Below, piece after piece: positions 36,108 through 45,274 of a DNA stretch of 64,000 nucleotides; positions within the stretch are counted from its first letter, which is position 1, and the number at the start of each line of letters is the position of its first letter. A program made the position numbers and the translations under genes. This stretch comes from an uncultured Lachnospiraceae bacterium (GTDB lineage Bacteria > Bacillota > Clostridia > Lachnospirales > Lachnospiraceae), in the NCBI GenBank assembly GCA_947384285.1, contig CANDGI010000001.1:62001-126000 (forward strand), in the 5' to 3' direction. The notes below the pieces were generated by a model. That model was not told the DNA's origin and ran no database searches. It worked only from the letters and a program-made list of their open reading frames with translations.

Positions 36108-37628
36108 ATGCTTTTTGAAAATTGTAATCTGGGGAAAAAAGGAAAATTATTCAATCATATTCTGGAGAAACTATTGATAGGGATTTTTATTTTTTTTATT
36201 TCATTTATATTTGCGCTTCAAAGTAGCAATGATATATGGCATACTGGAATTACTTATACGGATTCAAGTGTCTTTAAATATGTTGCAAGGGTGATAATTG
36301 CTGGTGGGATGCCATATCGTGATACTTTTGATCATAAAGGTCCTTTAATATATTTGATAGATGTAGTTGGTATTTTGATTGATAAGGAGAGGGGAATATG
36401 GATTCTTGAATTATTAACGATTTGTTCAACATTTGTTTTTTTATATATGATTGCCAGATTAAAGTGCAATAAACTTGTTTCGTTATTAATATTATTACTT
36501 TCTTCAGCTTCATTATTTAAATATTTTGAGGGTGGAAATTTAGTAGAGGAATTTGCATTGCCTTTTATTGCTATTTCCATTTTCATATTTTTAGATTATT
36601 TTTTGAATAGTCGGATCAATGTGTGCCGTCTGATTGTTTGTGGATTTTCTTTTGGGTCAGTATGCATGTTGAGAATAAATATGGTAGCTATATGGTTTGT
36701 AATGTGTTTGGGTGTTTTGTATCAAAATATTCGAAAGGGCAATTATAAAGAATTATTAAGGTTTTGTTATTTTTTTATGATTGGTATAGCTATTATATGT
36801 GTGCCTATTATAATATGGTTGATTTATAATCATGCTTTTTTGGAATTTATTGATGATTATTTTGTGTTTAATAATTTGTATTCCAAAGCAATGGGAATGG
36901 GATCAGAGATGAAGATTACAATGCGAGGACAAGCATTTATTACCTTTCTTAATGATGGTGTTGTGCTGTTTTCAATATGTATTTTGATTTACAACTATAT
37001 TAGGGAAAAACAGATTTTTGATTTTTTTTATTTAGCATATATATTTGTTAATGTGATGACAGTTGCATTGTCTGGGAGAAGCTTTATGCATTATGGGATG
37101 GTTTTGGTTCCTGCTTTAGTTTATCCTTTTGCATGTTTAGGAAAATGGTGTAATAATGATAAAAAAGGAAATATGGAGATACCTTTATTTTTAATTTATA
37201 TGATGGTGGTTTTTGCACTTCCTAGTTGGCTTAATGCTGCTAATAATGCTCTTCAGGAGTATGCAGGAAGGGATGGAAACTATATTGATGATTTGACGTT
37301 ACAGGTTACAAATATTGTAAAAGAGAATTCGACAGAGAGTGATGAAATTATTGTATGTGGAAATTGGAATATTATTTATAATATGGCTGAACGTTTTTCT
37401 GCTTCAAAGTACTCTTACCAAAATATGCCCTGTACGATAGATGCGAATAGGCTGGAGGAATATTGTACAGAAGTAGAACAAAAGCAACCCAAGATAATTG
37501 TTTTGACATTAACAAATGGATCCCTTTATAATCGTACGATGGAAATTGTAAATAGGTGTGGATATAAAGAAATTTTTAACTATCCTGGAAGCGAGACACA
37601 AGGATCTGTATGTGTGTATGGAAAATAA
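36108..37628 (+). CDS. GT-C-type membrane glycosyltransferase (GT39-like)
   Basis: A 506-residue protein with about 10-11 spans followed by an extracellular domain of about 120 residues. The first outer loop carries YTDSSVFKYVARVI, then GGMPYRDTFDHKGPLIYLID. This is the hallmark of a large group of Firmicutes GT-C enzymes, in which the loop Asp residues are catalytic. It would use a lipid-phosphate sugar made by the GT2 just upstream and add it to a surface polymer or protein. It shares the GT2 operon and the G8 promoter region. Confidence 0.8.
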   Translation: MLFENCNLGKKGKLFNHILEKLLIGIFIFFISFIFALQSSNDIWHTGITYTDSSVFKYVARVIIAGGMPYRDTFDHKGPLIYLIDVVGILIDKERGIWILELLTICSTFVFLYMIARLKCNKLVSLLILLLSSASLFKYFEGGNLVEEFALPFIAISIFIFLDYFLNSRINVCRLIVCGFSFGSVCMLRINMVAIWFVMCLGVLYQNIRKGNYKELLRFCYFFMIGIAIICVPIIIWLIYNHAFLEFIDDYFVFNNLYSKAMGMGSEMKITMRGQAFITFLNDGVVLFSICILIYNYIREKQIFDFFYLAYIFVNVMTVALSGRSFMHYGMVLVPALVYPFACLGKWCNNDKKGNMEIPLFLIYMMVVFALPSWLNAANNALQEYAGRDGNYIDDLTLQVTNIVKENSTESDEIIVCGNWNIIYNMAERFSASKYSYQNMPCTIDANRLEEYCTEVEQKQPKIIVLTLTNGSLYNRTMEIVNRCGYKEIFNYPGSETQGSVCVYGK

Positions 37629-37649
37629 GGACTATTTTTTCCATTCTCG

Positions 37650-37805
37650 GCTTTGACGGCAGAAAGTAAACTATTATGAACAGAAATTTTTCACCCCTTT
37701 GCAGTTGCAAAGGGGTGAAATGCTGGTCAATCTTACTAATATCATTTTCAAAATCTTGAAATGGCTGTATCTGAAACAAATGAATTGCTTCAAATATTGT
37801 AAAGT
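37650..37805 (+). pseudogene. Short relic of the same transposase as at 389-1541
   Basis: The segment keeps the order CTATTATGAACAGAAATTTTT, ATGCTGGTCAA and CTTGAAATGGCTGTATCTGA, all closely matching the C-terminal end of the first relic. About 200 bp between them is deleted. A small palindrome (CCCCTTTGCAGTTGCAAAGGGG) marks the deletion site. Confidence 0.6.
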
Positions 37806-37875
37806 GTTTTCATTTTATGAAATTTTTTGCTCTGAATACAATTAACGTTGAAGGAAATATATTTTGTATTTATTT

Positions 37876-39344
37876 ATATTTGTTAGGTATCTCCCCAGCG
37901 TACTGTCTCTTGACCCTGTTCCCGCTCCGCTACCGGATCCACGCTTTTTCACAAGATCCTTCGGCTTTTTCTCTGCAATTGGGGCAGAAGGTGGATTTGC
38001 AACTGCGAGAGGATATTCACCCGTGATGCGGAACTGGTAGTATTCATTGGGCGACAGCTTGGCCAGTTGCTACTGGTAACGATCATTGTTATAGTAATCA
38101 ATGTAATCATCTACGATCACTTTAATTTGGATAAACTCCGTTGCTTCCTTGAGATCATCCTTTACAGAGTCCTTCATGTGGTCAAAAAGGCTTTCCTGCG
38201 GCGCATTGTCCCAGTAGTTGCCCTTTGTAGGACAATGACTGGCAAGCCTTTTATCATGGAGGCTCTCAATCAACCTGTAACTCGTATAATGACATCCCTG
38301 GTCACTGTGAAGGATGGTCTCCTGGCTGAGTGAAACGCCATGGTCTCTGATGAGGGTATCTACTGTCTCAAGCACGAAATCTACCTCCAGCGATCTACTG
38401 ACCACATATGCCAGCACCTGTTTTGTAAAGGTGTCAAGTATCGTAGACAAGTAAGCAAATGTCCTCTTATAGAGCAGATACGTAATGTCTGTAAGGAGAG
38501 CTATTCTCGGACCGTAACTTTCAAACTCTCTCTGCAAGGGATTGCCGGCGACTTTGTTTGTCTTTAATGCCTTTGCCATGCGGCACCGGTAAGCATTTGC
38601 TTATGGGGCATACAAGCCCGTGCTTTTTCATCAGCCGTCTGATTTTCTTGAGGTTCATCGTCATGGGAGGATTCTTGTGGAGCAGGTTCATGTATATGGT
38701 TTCTGTACCTTTCTTGTAACCACGTATCTTATAGGCTTCAAGGATAAAATCAAAATCCCTGCGGTTCTGTTTCTTGGCTGCTTCCCGTACTGGGGCAGCT
38801 TTGAGCCAGGCATAGTAGCCGCTCCGTGATACACTGGCTGTTTTTCACAGTTCCTTAACAGGCCGGTGGTTACTGCTGTCTTTGACTGTTCTGTTAATGA
38901 CTTCAAACACACAGAAAGATTCATTCATAAGCAAAGCACCTGCCTTCTTGCAGTTCTGCTTGAAGAAGTTTTTTAAAAACTCAATTTCCTACCGGAGGTA
39001 TTCCACCTCTTCCTGCAGCTTATTGACACGCTTCTCCGTAGTCTGGGCATTTCCATCTGGAGACTTCCCGGATCTGGGCATGGCACTTCGCGGAGTCCTC
39101 TAGGGCTGTGGTATTGTTTTTTTATGGTATGTGCGATGCCCCATATGCGCTCTTTGCCAAGGATGTCTGCGGGATAACCGTATTGTTCCAGAATCTGGCG
39201 CGGTATGGCACCGGACTGGTATTTCTCCCAGAAGAGTTCTTTGAACTCTTTGGTAAAGGACAGTATATGTGGAGTAACTGCAAAAATGTACTTATTGTCC
39301 CTAAGCATCTCCACTTTCTCTGGTGTGAACACTTTCTTGCTCAT
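37876..39344 (-). pseudogene. Decayed IS3-family transposase (orfA and orfB)
   Basis: On the - strand orfA starts MSKKVFTPEKVEMLRDNKYI, with SFTKEFKELFWEKYQSG, and loses its frame near its coiled-coil end. OrfB is broken upstream. It then has the rve domain with TDITYLLY, HSDQGCHYTS (D of DDE) and WDNAPQESLFDHMK (E of DDE). A nonsense codon after YNNDRYQ interrupts it; QLAKLSPNEYYQFRI and a long degraded tail continue. Enough is left to identify an IS150-type IS3 element, but several stops and frameshifts exclude activity. Confidence 0.8.
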
Positions 39345-39499
39345 GATGCACATCCTCCTGTTCTTAAGATAGAGTACCATACGAAAGCAGCTTTGTGTCC
39401 ATTATCTTGGGCAAAAGATTTGAGCCATTGTATCCTGTGTCCAATCAGATGGATAGACAGAATCAGAATTGAGGTATATGTCCATTAGGAGGGATACTA

Positions 39500-40330
39500 A
39501 AAACTTTTCTTGTCCACGCCTATGGGTTTATTAAATCACCAGCTGGATTTCCTGATTTTTTCGTTTCTGGTTGGGGTGTCTTGCCATTTTCCGTTGTCAG
39601 TTGTCAATTTTATAGCATCCTGGTAAATGACCATGTTTTCTCTTGCCGGGATGTAGACATCTACTTTGTGAGTTGTTTTCAGATAGTTGTTCAATTCTCA
39701 TGACAGGTATCCTCTGTCCTTAATCAGCATGTTGTTTTCGTAGAAACAGGAAGTGCTACGCAGCGTTTTCCGACATTATTCCATAGCATGAGTTTTGAGT
39801 GTGCTGAATATATTTTTTTCTGAAATTCTAGAGTCATCCAGGACATTTCTCAAAACCCCAAGCTTACATTTGTGCGTTGTTTTCCAATCTATCTTTCATA
39901 CAGAAGAATTTTCATAATTATCATTATCAAGATTGCTAAGAACCTTTCATACAGCCCAGTATGTGGTTACACAGCTGTAGCTTCAGTTTTTTGGACAGAT
40001 ATTCCTGGACATAATGCTTATAGAAAGACAACCATTATCCATTGCTGTGCTTCAAAAGGAGCTTGCGCATGACACTTTCTGAAGAAGCTCTTTATTTACA
40101 ACCCGTTTATTGTCCAAGAGATTTCAGTCCAGTTTTGCCAGTAGTTCCTTTTTCATCACCGTAAAAGGGACATCTGTAAAGCTGGTCTTATGTCTTAGTT
40201 TGGTTGCAACAGCCAGACACAGTAGGAAATCAAAAGAGACATGGTTGATATACCTACGCTTATCTGGAAAAACCTGTGAGAGAATATCTGTATCATAAAT
40301 CACATTTGTTTTGTCATAATGTAAATCTTC
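39500..40330 (-). pseudogene. Decayed transposase (family A, second copy)
   Basis: On the - strand the N-terminal region (ILSQVFPDKRRYINHVSFDF, CLAVATKLRHKTSFTDVPF) resembles the relic at 32605-32978. Farther on, NMLIKDRGYLS, a stop, ELNNYLKTTHKVDVYIPA and MVIYQDAIKLTTENGKWQ read as the C-terminal half of the same type of protein. Several stops and frame changes exclude function. The relic ends about 70 bp ahead of the G9 promoter. Confidence 0.6.
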
Positions 40331-40395
40331 TAATTCTTTATAGAAAGTTTTTTACTACTTGGATAAAAGACTAATTGAAACATTGCTCTTTATAG

Positions 40396-40423
40396 TTGAC
40401 AAAATACCGGGGGGGGGTAAAAT
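40396..40423 (+). promoter_or_regulatory. Promoter with G9 tract in the spacer (predicted phase-variable)
   Basis: Consensus TTGACA, a 16-bp spacer ending in nine G, and TAAAAT as -10 (five of six consensus bases). The GT2 start is only about 50 bp downstream. G10 would give the optimal 17-bp spacer. The layout matches the promoter at 34801 and the poly-spacer switches known from Neisseria porA and opc. Confidence 0.75.
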
Positions 40424-40471
40424 CAAGTAAGAATTTTTACAAATATTTTTTAATATTAGGGGAAATTAAGA

Positions 40472-41428
40472 ATGGATAAAATTGCAGTATTGATTCCGTG
40501 TTATAACGAAAGCAAAACCATAGGGAAAGTAGTGAGTGACTGGAAGAAGGAATTGCCGGAAGCGGCAGTATATGTATATGATAATAATTCTATAGACAAA
40601 ACAGCGGTAATTGCCAGCGAGGCTGGCGCAATCGTCAGGCATGAATATATGCAGGGAAAAGGCAATGTGATACGACGGATGTTTCGGGAGATAGATGCAG
40701 AAGTATATATCATGGTAGATGGGGATGATACATATCCAGCTGAATATGGGCGGCAGATGGCGGAATTGGTATTGACAAAAAAAGTGGATATGGTAGTTGG
40801 TGACAGGCTGTCGTCCACATATTTTCAGGCAAATAAAAGGCCGTTTCATAATTTTGGCAATTCTTTGGTCAAGGGATGTATCAATCTGCTTTTCCACTCT
40901 GAGATAAAAGATATAATGACAGGGTATCGTGCCTTTAGTTATTTATTTGCCAAATCATTCCCTGTTTTGTCAAAAGGGTTTGAGATTGAGACGGAAATGA
41001 CAATACATGCGCTTGATAAGAACATGTATATGGAAAATGTGGTCATTGATTATCGTGACAGGCCGGGCGGCAGTGAATCCAAACTCAATACATATTCAGA
41101 TGGATTTAAAGTGCTGCACACGATTGTAAAATTATTTCGGAATTACAGGCCGCTTATGTTCTTTGGGAGCATTGCTGGGATATTGGCCGCCCTATCATTA
41201 GTATTTATGGTTCCAGTAGTAAGTATTTACCTAAATACTGGGAAAGTCCCTAATTTTCCAACGCTGATCGTTTGTGGGTTTACGATGTTAGCAGCACTGC
41301 ATTCTCTGTTTGCAGGGTTACAGCTTCAAAATGCGGTGCAGAAAAATAGGCAGGACTTTGAATTTCATTTGCTGTTGGTAGAAAAGATGCAGGGAAGGCG
41401 TATAGAGAGGGAAGAAAATGAGCAGTAG
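40472..41428 (+). CDS. GT2 polyprenyl-phosphate glycosyltransferase with two C-terminal membrane spans
   Basis: A 318-residue enzyme beginning MDKIAVLIPCYNESKTIGKV. VYDNNSIDKTA is the nucleotide-binding turn, MVDGDDTYPAEYG supplies the DxD-type metal site, and DIMTGYRAFS and GFEIETEMTIHAL follow in the order typical of the DPM1-like family. Two hydrophobic spans (about residues 230-255 and 265-290) anchor the C-terminus. It would make a lipid-phosphate sugar for the membrane protein that overlaps its end by 11 bases. AGGGGA stands 8 nt before the ATG, and the G9 promoter is just upstream. Confidence 0.92.
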   Translation: MDKIAVLIPCYNESKTIGKVVSDWKKELPEAAVYVYDNNSIDKTAVIASEAGAIVRHEYMQGKGNVIRRMFREIDAEVYIMVDGDDTYPAEYGRQMAELVLTKKVDMVVGDRLSSTYFQANKRPFHNFGNSLVKGCINLLFHSEIKDIMTGYRAFSYLFAKSFPVLSKGFEIETEMTIHALDKNMYMENVVIDYRDRPGGSESKLNTYSDGFKVLHTIVKLFRNYRPLMFFGSIAGILAALSLVFMVPVVSIYLNTGKVPNFPTLIVCGFTMLAALHSLFAGLQLQNAVQKNRQDFEFHLLLVEKMQGRRIEREENEQ

Positions 41429-43271
41429 GAACAAGGGAAAAGTTATCAAGGGGAAATCTAGTGCAGTATTTGCTGCAACGCTTATGGCAGCATTTTATGC
41501 AGTGTCCTATCTATTAACTGAATTTTCTGGAATTAATACAGTTGAATATTCGTTCGTTTATGTTTTAGCATTTATTGGAATTGGCTGTGTTTTAAAATTT
41601 GGGATTCAATTTAGGGATGTGTTCATAGAGGATAAATGGTTATGGATATTGGCAGTTTTACTGTCGGTATCCACAATCACAGGCTTTTTTTTTGATCATG
41701 GATTGCCATTTGAAAATATGAAAATAAAAGAATGTATCAATTATTTGATTTGTATTATTGGTTTTGTGCCTTTATGCAGGGTTTTGTTTGTTGTATTTTT
41801 TTACTATATGCACCAATGGTCAAGCAGCCAGCGCAGCAGCACACTTGGCAGCTATCATGGCACAAAGACTTTTTTCATGGCATTCATAGTTATATTAATA
41901 TGCTGGCTTCCTGTTTGGCTGGCTTATTACCCTGGTCTTTGGAATTATGATCCAGGGCAGGCGTGGGAATTTGTAAATAAGCGTTATGGCAAACACCATC
42001 CGCTTATACATACTCTGTTGCTGGGATTTTGTTATTCTATAGGTTTGGAGCGGAATAACTGCAATGTCGGGGTCATTTTATATGATGTGATTCAAATGCT
42101 TATCATGGCAGGGATATTTGCTTATACGTATACATATATTTGCAAGCATATTTATAGCAGATTTTTTCGGGCGGTGGTTTTGGCTTTTTATGCTATTTTC
42201 CCAATAAATTCTATACTTGCCATAAGTTCCACAAAGGATGTGCTGTTTTCTGGGTTAGTGTTGTTATGCATGGTTCTTTCTATGCAGATAGCAGAAATTG
42301 ATGCTGTGCCAAAGAGGAGGAAGCTGGCAGTTGTCCTATTACCTTTGTGTGTACTGATGCTGTCATTTAGGAATAATACTGTTTATGCTTTTTACATATT
42401 TATGATTTGCCTGTGTGTGTTTGTGTGTACAAAAGATTCTGAAATAAAAATGCATTTTCAGGTGGCAGGGACAAAAATTTTACTATACTGTACTTGCTGT
42501 CTCATGCTGTTTAAATTGTTCGATATAGGGCTGGCAAAGTATTTGGATGCTTCAAACGGTTCTGCTAGAGAGATGTTTAGTGTTACCAGCCAGCAATTTG
42601 GAAGAATTTATACTGCTGTGAATGAAAAAGGGACGGATTTGCAGACACTGGAAATTATCAATTCGTATTATGATATGAGCAAGTCAGGATATAATCCCCG
42701 TTTGTCTGATCCTATGAAAGGAACGCTTAATGTGGAAAACCGAGAGGATATTATAAAGTATTTGAAGGATTCCATAAAACTGTTTTGCAAATATCCTGTG
42801 GTTAGTTTAGATTCATTTCTTTATTTGACCGAGGGAAGCTGGAATATCAATGATATATCGCATGCAAATATATACGGGGCAGGATTGGAAGGGAGGCAGG
42901 GATATCTTCTTACAGATGTGAAAAATGGTTTTAACATTATTCATAAGAGCAAGTTTTCTAAATTAGAAATATTTATGGAACGTGCATTTTCTGATAATGA
43001 ATATCAAACGTGGCCTGTTTTATCCTTGCTGTTTTCACCCGCATTATATTTTTGGATATTAATCATATGCACTCTGGTGTTCTTTAAGACGAATTCATAT
43101 GGCCTGTTGCTGCTTTCTAGTTTTCTGTGGGGACTGTATCTGACAATATTGCTGGGGCCTTGTATTTTGATACGTTATTTCTATCCATTCGTTGTATGCA
43201 GCCCGCTTCTGGTATGCATGGCGAATTGCTCAATTCGTAAACAACGAGAGGGTGAAAAGTCTCGTGGATGA
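41418..43271 (+). CDS. DUF6020-like polytopic membrane protein, probable GT-C enzyme
   Basis: A 617-residue protein with about 12-13 membrane spans. After the fourth span comes LAYYPGLWNYDPGQAWEF and KHHPLIHTLLLG, the signature outer loop of the DUF6020-type family, with an Asp in a position like the catalytic residue of GT-C enzymes. SSTKDVLFSGLVLL is a second conserved part. A soluble insertion spans residues 380-520. The function of the family is not established. Pairing with the GT2 by overlap suggests transfer of a lipid-phosphate sugar to a surface acceptor. A strong terminator follows. Confidence 0.8.
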   Translation: MSSRNKGKVIKGKSSAVFAATLMAAFYAVSYLLTEFSGINTVEYSFVYVLAFIGIGCVLKFGIQFRDVFIEDKWLWILAVLLSVSTITGFFFDHGLPFENMKIKECINYLICIIGFVPLCRVLFVVFFYYMHQWSSSQRSSTLGSYHGTKTFFMAFIVILICWLPVWLAYYPGLWNYDPGQAWEFVNKRYGKHHPLIHTLLLGFCYSIGLERNNCNVGVILYDVIQMLIMAGIFAYTYTYICKHIYSRFFRAVVLAFYAIFPINSILAISSTKDVLFSGLVLLCMVLSMQIAEIDAVPKRRKLAVVLLPLCVLMLSFRNNTVYAFYIFMICLCVFVCTKDSEIKMHFQVAGTKILLYCTCCLMLFKLFDIGLAKYLDASNGSAREMFSVTSQQFGRIYTAVNEKGTDLQTLEIINSYYDMSKSGYNPRLSDPMKGTLNVENREDIIKYLKDSIKLFCKYPVVSLDSFLYLTEGSWNINDISHANIYGAGLEGRQGYLLTDVKNGFNIIHKSKFSKLEIFMERAFSDNEYQTWPVLSLLFSPALYFWILIICTLVFFKTNSYGLLLLSSFLWGLYLTILLGPCILIRYFYPFVVCSPLLVCMANCSIRKQREGEKSRG

Positions 43272-43334
43272 AAAAGGATAACGGAGTATCTATGAAAAAA
43301 CAGCTGTAGAATAACTTATGCATTACTCAAAAGG

Positions 43335-43381
43335 CACTTGCAAATAAACGCAGTATCATGCGTTTTTTGCAAGTGTTTTTT
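43335..43381 (+). terminator. Rho-independent terminator of the GT2/GT-C pair
   Basis: CACTTGCAAA pairs perfectly with TTTGCAAGTG around an inner perfect AAACGCA/TGCGTTT stem with a six-base loop, followed by six T. It separates the glycosylation genes from the TIR region. Confidence 0.9.
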
Positions 43382-43392
43382 GGAAAAAGTTG

Positions 43393-43421
43393 TTGATATA
43401 TAGGAAAAATAGTACTATAAT
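43393..43421 (+). promoter_or_regulatory. Predicted sigma-A promoter
   Basis: TTGATA, a 17-bp spacer and a perfect TATAAT, placed directly after the terminator and 43 bp ahead of the broken membrane-protein gene. Confidence 0.6.
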
Positions 43422-43463
43422 AGCATTATGGGATAGTATGAATGGAAAAATACGGGGTGTAAA

Positions 43464-44487
43464 ATGAAAAAAATCCTTAGGCATATTTTAAAATTTTTTT
43501 AGAAAAATTATAGCATGTGCAGTGGAAAAATCGGATATATTTGGAAATGCAACAAGGATTTTCTGACAAATTTCTACATTTGGATAAAGCATATATGCAG
43601 GGAACTGCTGCTTAAAGTTTATAGCGTCAAGTTTCGGTATGCTGCCATGTTGTATGCTGTAGTATTCTTCATAGGAAGGACATCAGCCTTTGCTTTGATA
43701 AGCTTGACAAAGCGAGGTTGTCCCCTGTAAATTTCTTTGTCCCTATTTTCCCTGTAATTTTTTTATTCAAGTAAGTAAGGAAATGGCTTTTGTCCCATTG
43801 GCAGGCGTGAGGTATTTTATGATATATTTTTCTGCGTCTGCATTTTATATTTCCCTGATTGCCTATTGGCAGCTGCTGTTGTCAACAAGAATGATATACA
43901 GTTTGACCAGGATTGAAAATATCAAGCTGCCCTTTCGCTATCCCAGCGATTTGCTGAAAGTTCCCAGATGGCTGAAAAACTTTGCGGATCTTTACCGGAG
44001 AGCACAATTTTCCTTCTTTTCAGTTGGGATGATATTTACAATGGAATTTATATTGCTGATGCCAAGTGGCATTGATATTCTAGATGGCAGAGGCGGTTTT
44101 AATAAATCGTTGCGTATGGGATTTTGGGAAACCTGGATCATAATTCTTGTCTTTATTATCATTGCATTTCCTATTTGCTGGACAATCCTGAAAAGGCTGC
44201 TGATAAAGTTGACAATGAATTTTAACCAAAGGGCAGTGTATAGACTGGAAGATGTTAAAAGTGGCAGCGAGCCGTCTGATTTGACATCCATATGGTCATA
44301 TTACCAGCGGATAAACCATGCGGTTAAATTTGATAAAAAACTTTTTATCAAACACAATTATTATCCTGCGGTAGCTGCCGCAGTGAGTTTTATTCCCTTC
44401 ACGGGTTTAATACCCCGCTGCTTGCAGCGTTCTGAAGAAGGAAGCCAGGGCAGGATACCCCGTAGCTTGCTGTGGGGTGGTTCATAA
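43464..44487 (+). pseudogene. Broken membrane-protein gene upstream of the TIR operon
   Basis: After the promoter an ATG gives MKKILRHILKFF and a stop. The same frame continues as a basic, then hydrophobic segment (LLKVYSVKFRYAAMLYAVVF). A frameshift leads into a 230-residue part with at least four spans (YFMIYFSASAFYISLIAYWQ, then FFSVGMIFTMEFILLM and IILVFIIIAFPICW). The last 25 codons read through REP-like palindromes, so the natural end is lost too. Not recognised. It may once have belonged to the TIR operon that starts 170 bp later. Confidence 0.6.
44411..44478. repeat. Two REP-like palindromes
   Basis: TACCCCGCTGCTTGCAGCG and, 25 bases on, TACCCCGTAGCTTGCTGTGG + GGT are near-copies that each fold on themselves. 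They resemble the GC-rich palindromic repeats scattered in clostridial genomes. They form the false C-terminus of the broken membrane-protein frame. Confidence 0.5.
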
Positions 44488-44534
44488 AATTTCCCCTTAA
44501 ACTGTAGGCATTTTATAATACGTTTTCGGAAAAG

Positions 44535-44563
44535 TTGACGAAGATGTAAATGTAAGCTATAAT
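44535..44563 (+). promoter_or_regulatory. Predicted sigma-A promoter of the TIR operon
   Basis: TTGACG, a 17-bp spacer and a perfect TATAAT lie 93 bp ahead of the TIR gene, with no competing gene between. Confidence 0.7.
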
Positions 44564-44656
44564 GGAAAAAATTACCAATGAAGAACGGGTTTGTTTGCCA
44601 ATAAGGGGAAATTCACAAATGGAATTATGTGAAGCAATGGGGAGGAGTGCTGAATT

Positions 44657-45259
44657 ATGCAAAATGTACAAGAACCGCTGAAGGTTTTTATTTCTTATTC
44701 CCATAAGGATAAGCAGATGAAGGAAAAATTAATGGCTCATATGAACTCACTAATCCGACAGAAATACATTTCATTGTGGTTTGACAATATGATTCTGCCG
44801 GGAAAAGAGATTGACAAAGAGGTGTTAATTGCGCTTGAAAGCAGCCAGATTGTGCTCCTTTTGCTCAGTTGTGATTATCTTGCATCAGACTATTGTTATC
44901 AAATTGAGATGGAGAAAGCATTGATTCTGTGTAAGGAGGAAAAGTTGGAAGTAGTCCCAATTTTGTTAAGGCCGGTAGATTTAATAGGGACGCCGATTGA
45001 TCATCTGATGACTTTGCCGGAGGACAGGAAAGCAGTAACTTTATTCAAGAATGAGGATAAGGCCTATAAGAATATTGCGGAAGGAATCCGAAGGGTTGTA
45101 GAAAGCTGGTATCGGAGATCCATCCCAATCCTGAATGGTGATGGAACAGGACAGCCTATAGGGAACAAAGATAAGAGTGGAATAAGACAGCCATATAACA
45201 ATTATGGGATTCAGATTAATGGCAATGTCCATGGAGGGAACTTTGAGATAAAAAATTAA
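44657..45259 (+). CDS. TIR-domain protein
   Basis: Residues 7-140 form a TIR fold: KVFISYSHKDKQMKEKL (strand A and helix A), WFDNMILPGKEIDKEVLIAL (the BB loop and helix) and IVLLLLSCDYLASDYCYQIE. In the last, E84 after YCYQI takes the place of the catalytic glutamate of NAD-cleaving TIR proteins. VVPILLRPV is strand E. The remaining 60 residues are a linker with a closing motif GIQINGNVHGGNFEI. No sensor domain is fused, so sensing must come from partners. In bacteria such proteins serve as NADase or signal-making effectors in anti-phage systems. First of four closely spaced genes, with its own promoter and a GGAGGAG ribosome site. Confidence 0.85.
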   Translation: MQNVQEPLKVFISYSHKDKQMKEKLMAHMNSLIRQKYISLWFDNMILPGKEIDKEVLIALESSQIVLLLLSCDYLASDYCYQIEMEKALILCKEEKLEVVPILLRPVDLIGTPIDHLMTLPEDRKAVTLFKNEDKAYKNIAEGIRRVVESWYRRSIPILNGDGTGQPIGNKDKSGIRQPYNNYGIQINGNVHGGNFEIKN

Positions 45260-45274
45260 CGGGGGAGCAGCAGC

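Noticed and set aside
41685-41693. T9 run in the DUF6020-like gene as a phase switch
   Set aside because: It encodes phenylalanines in a membrane span, where T runs are expected by composition.
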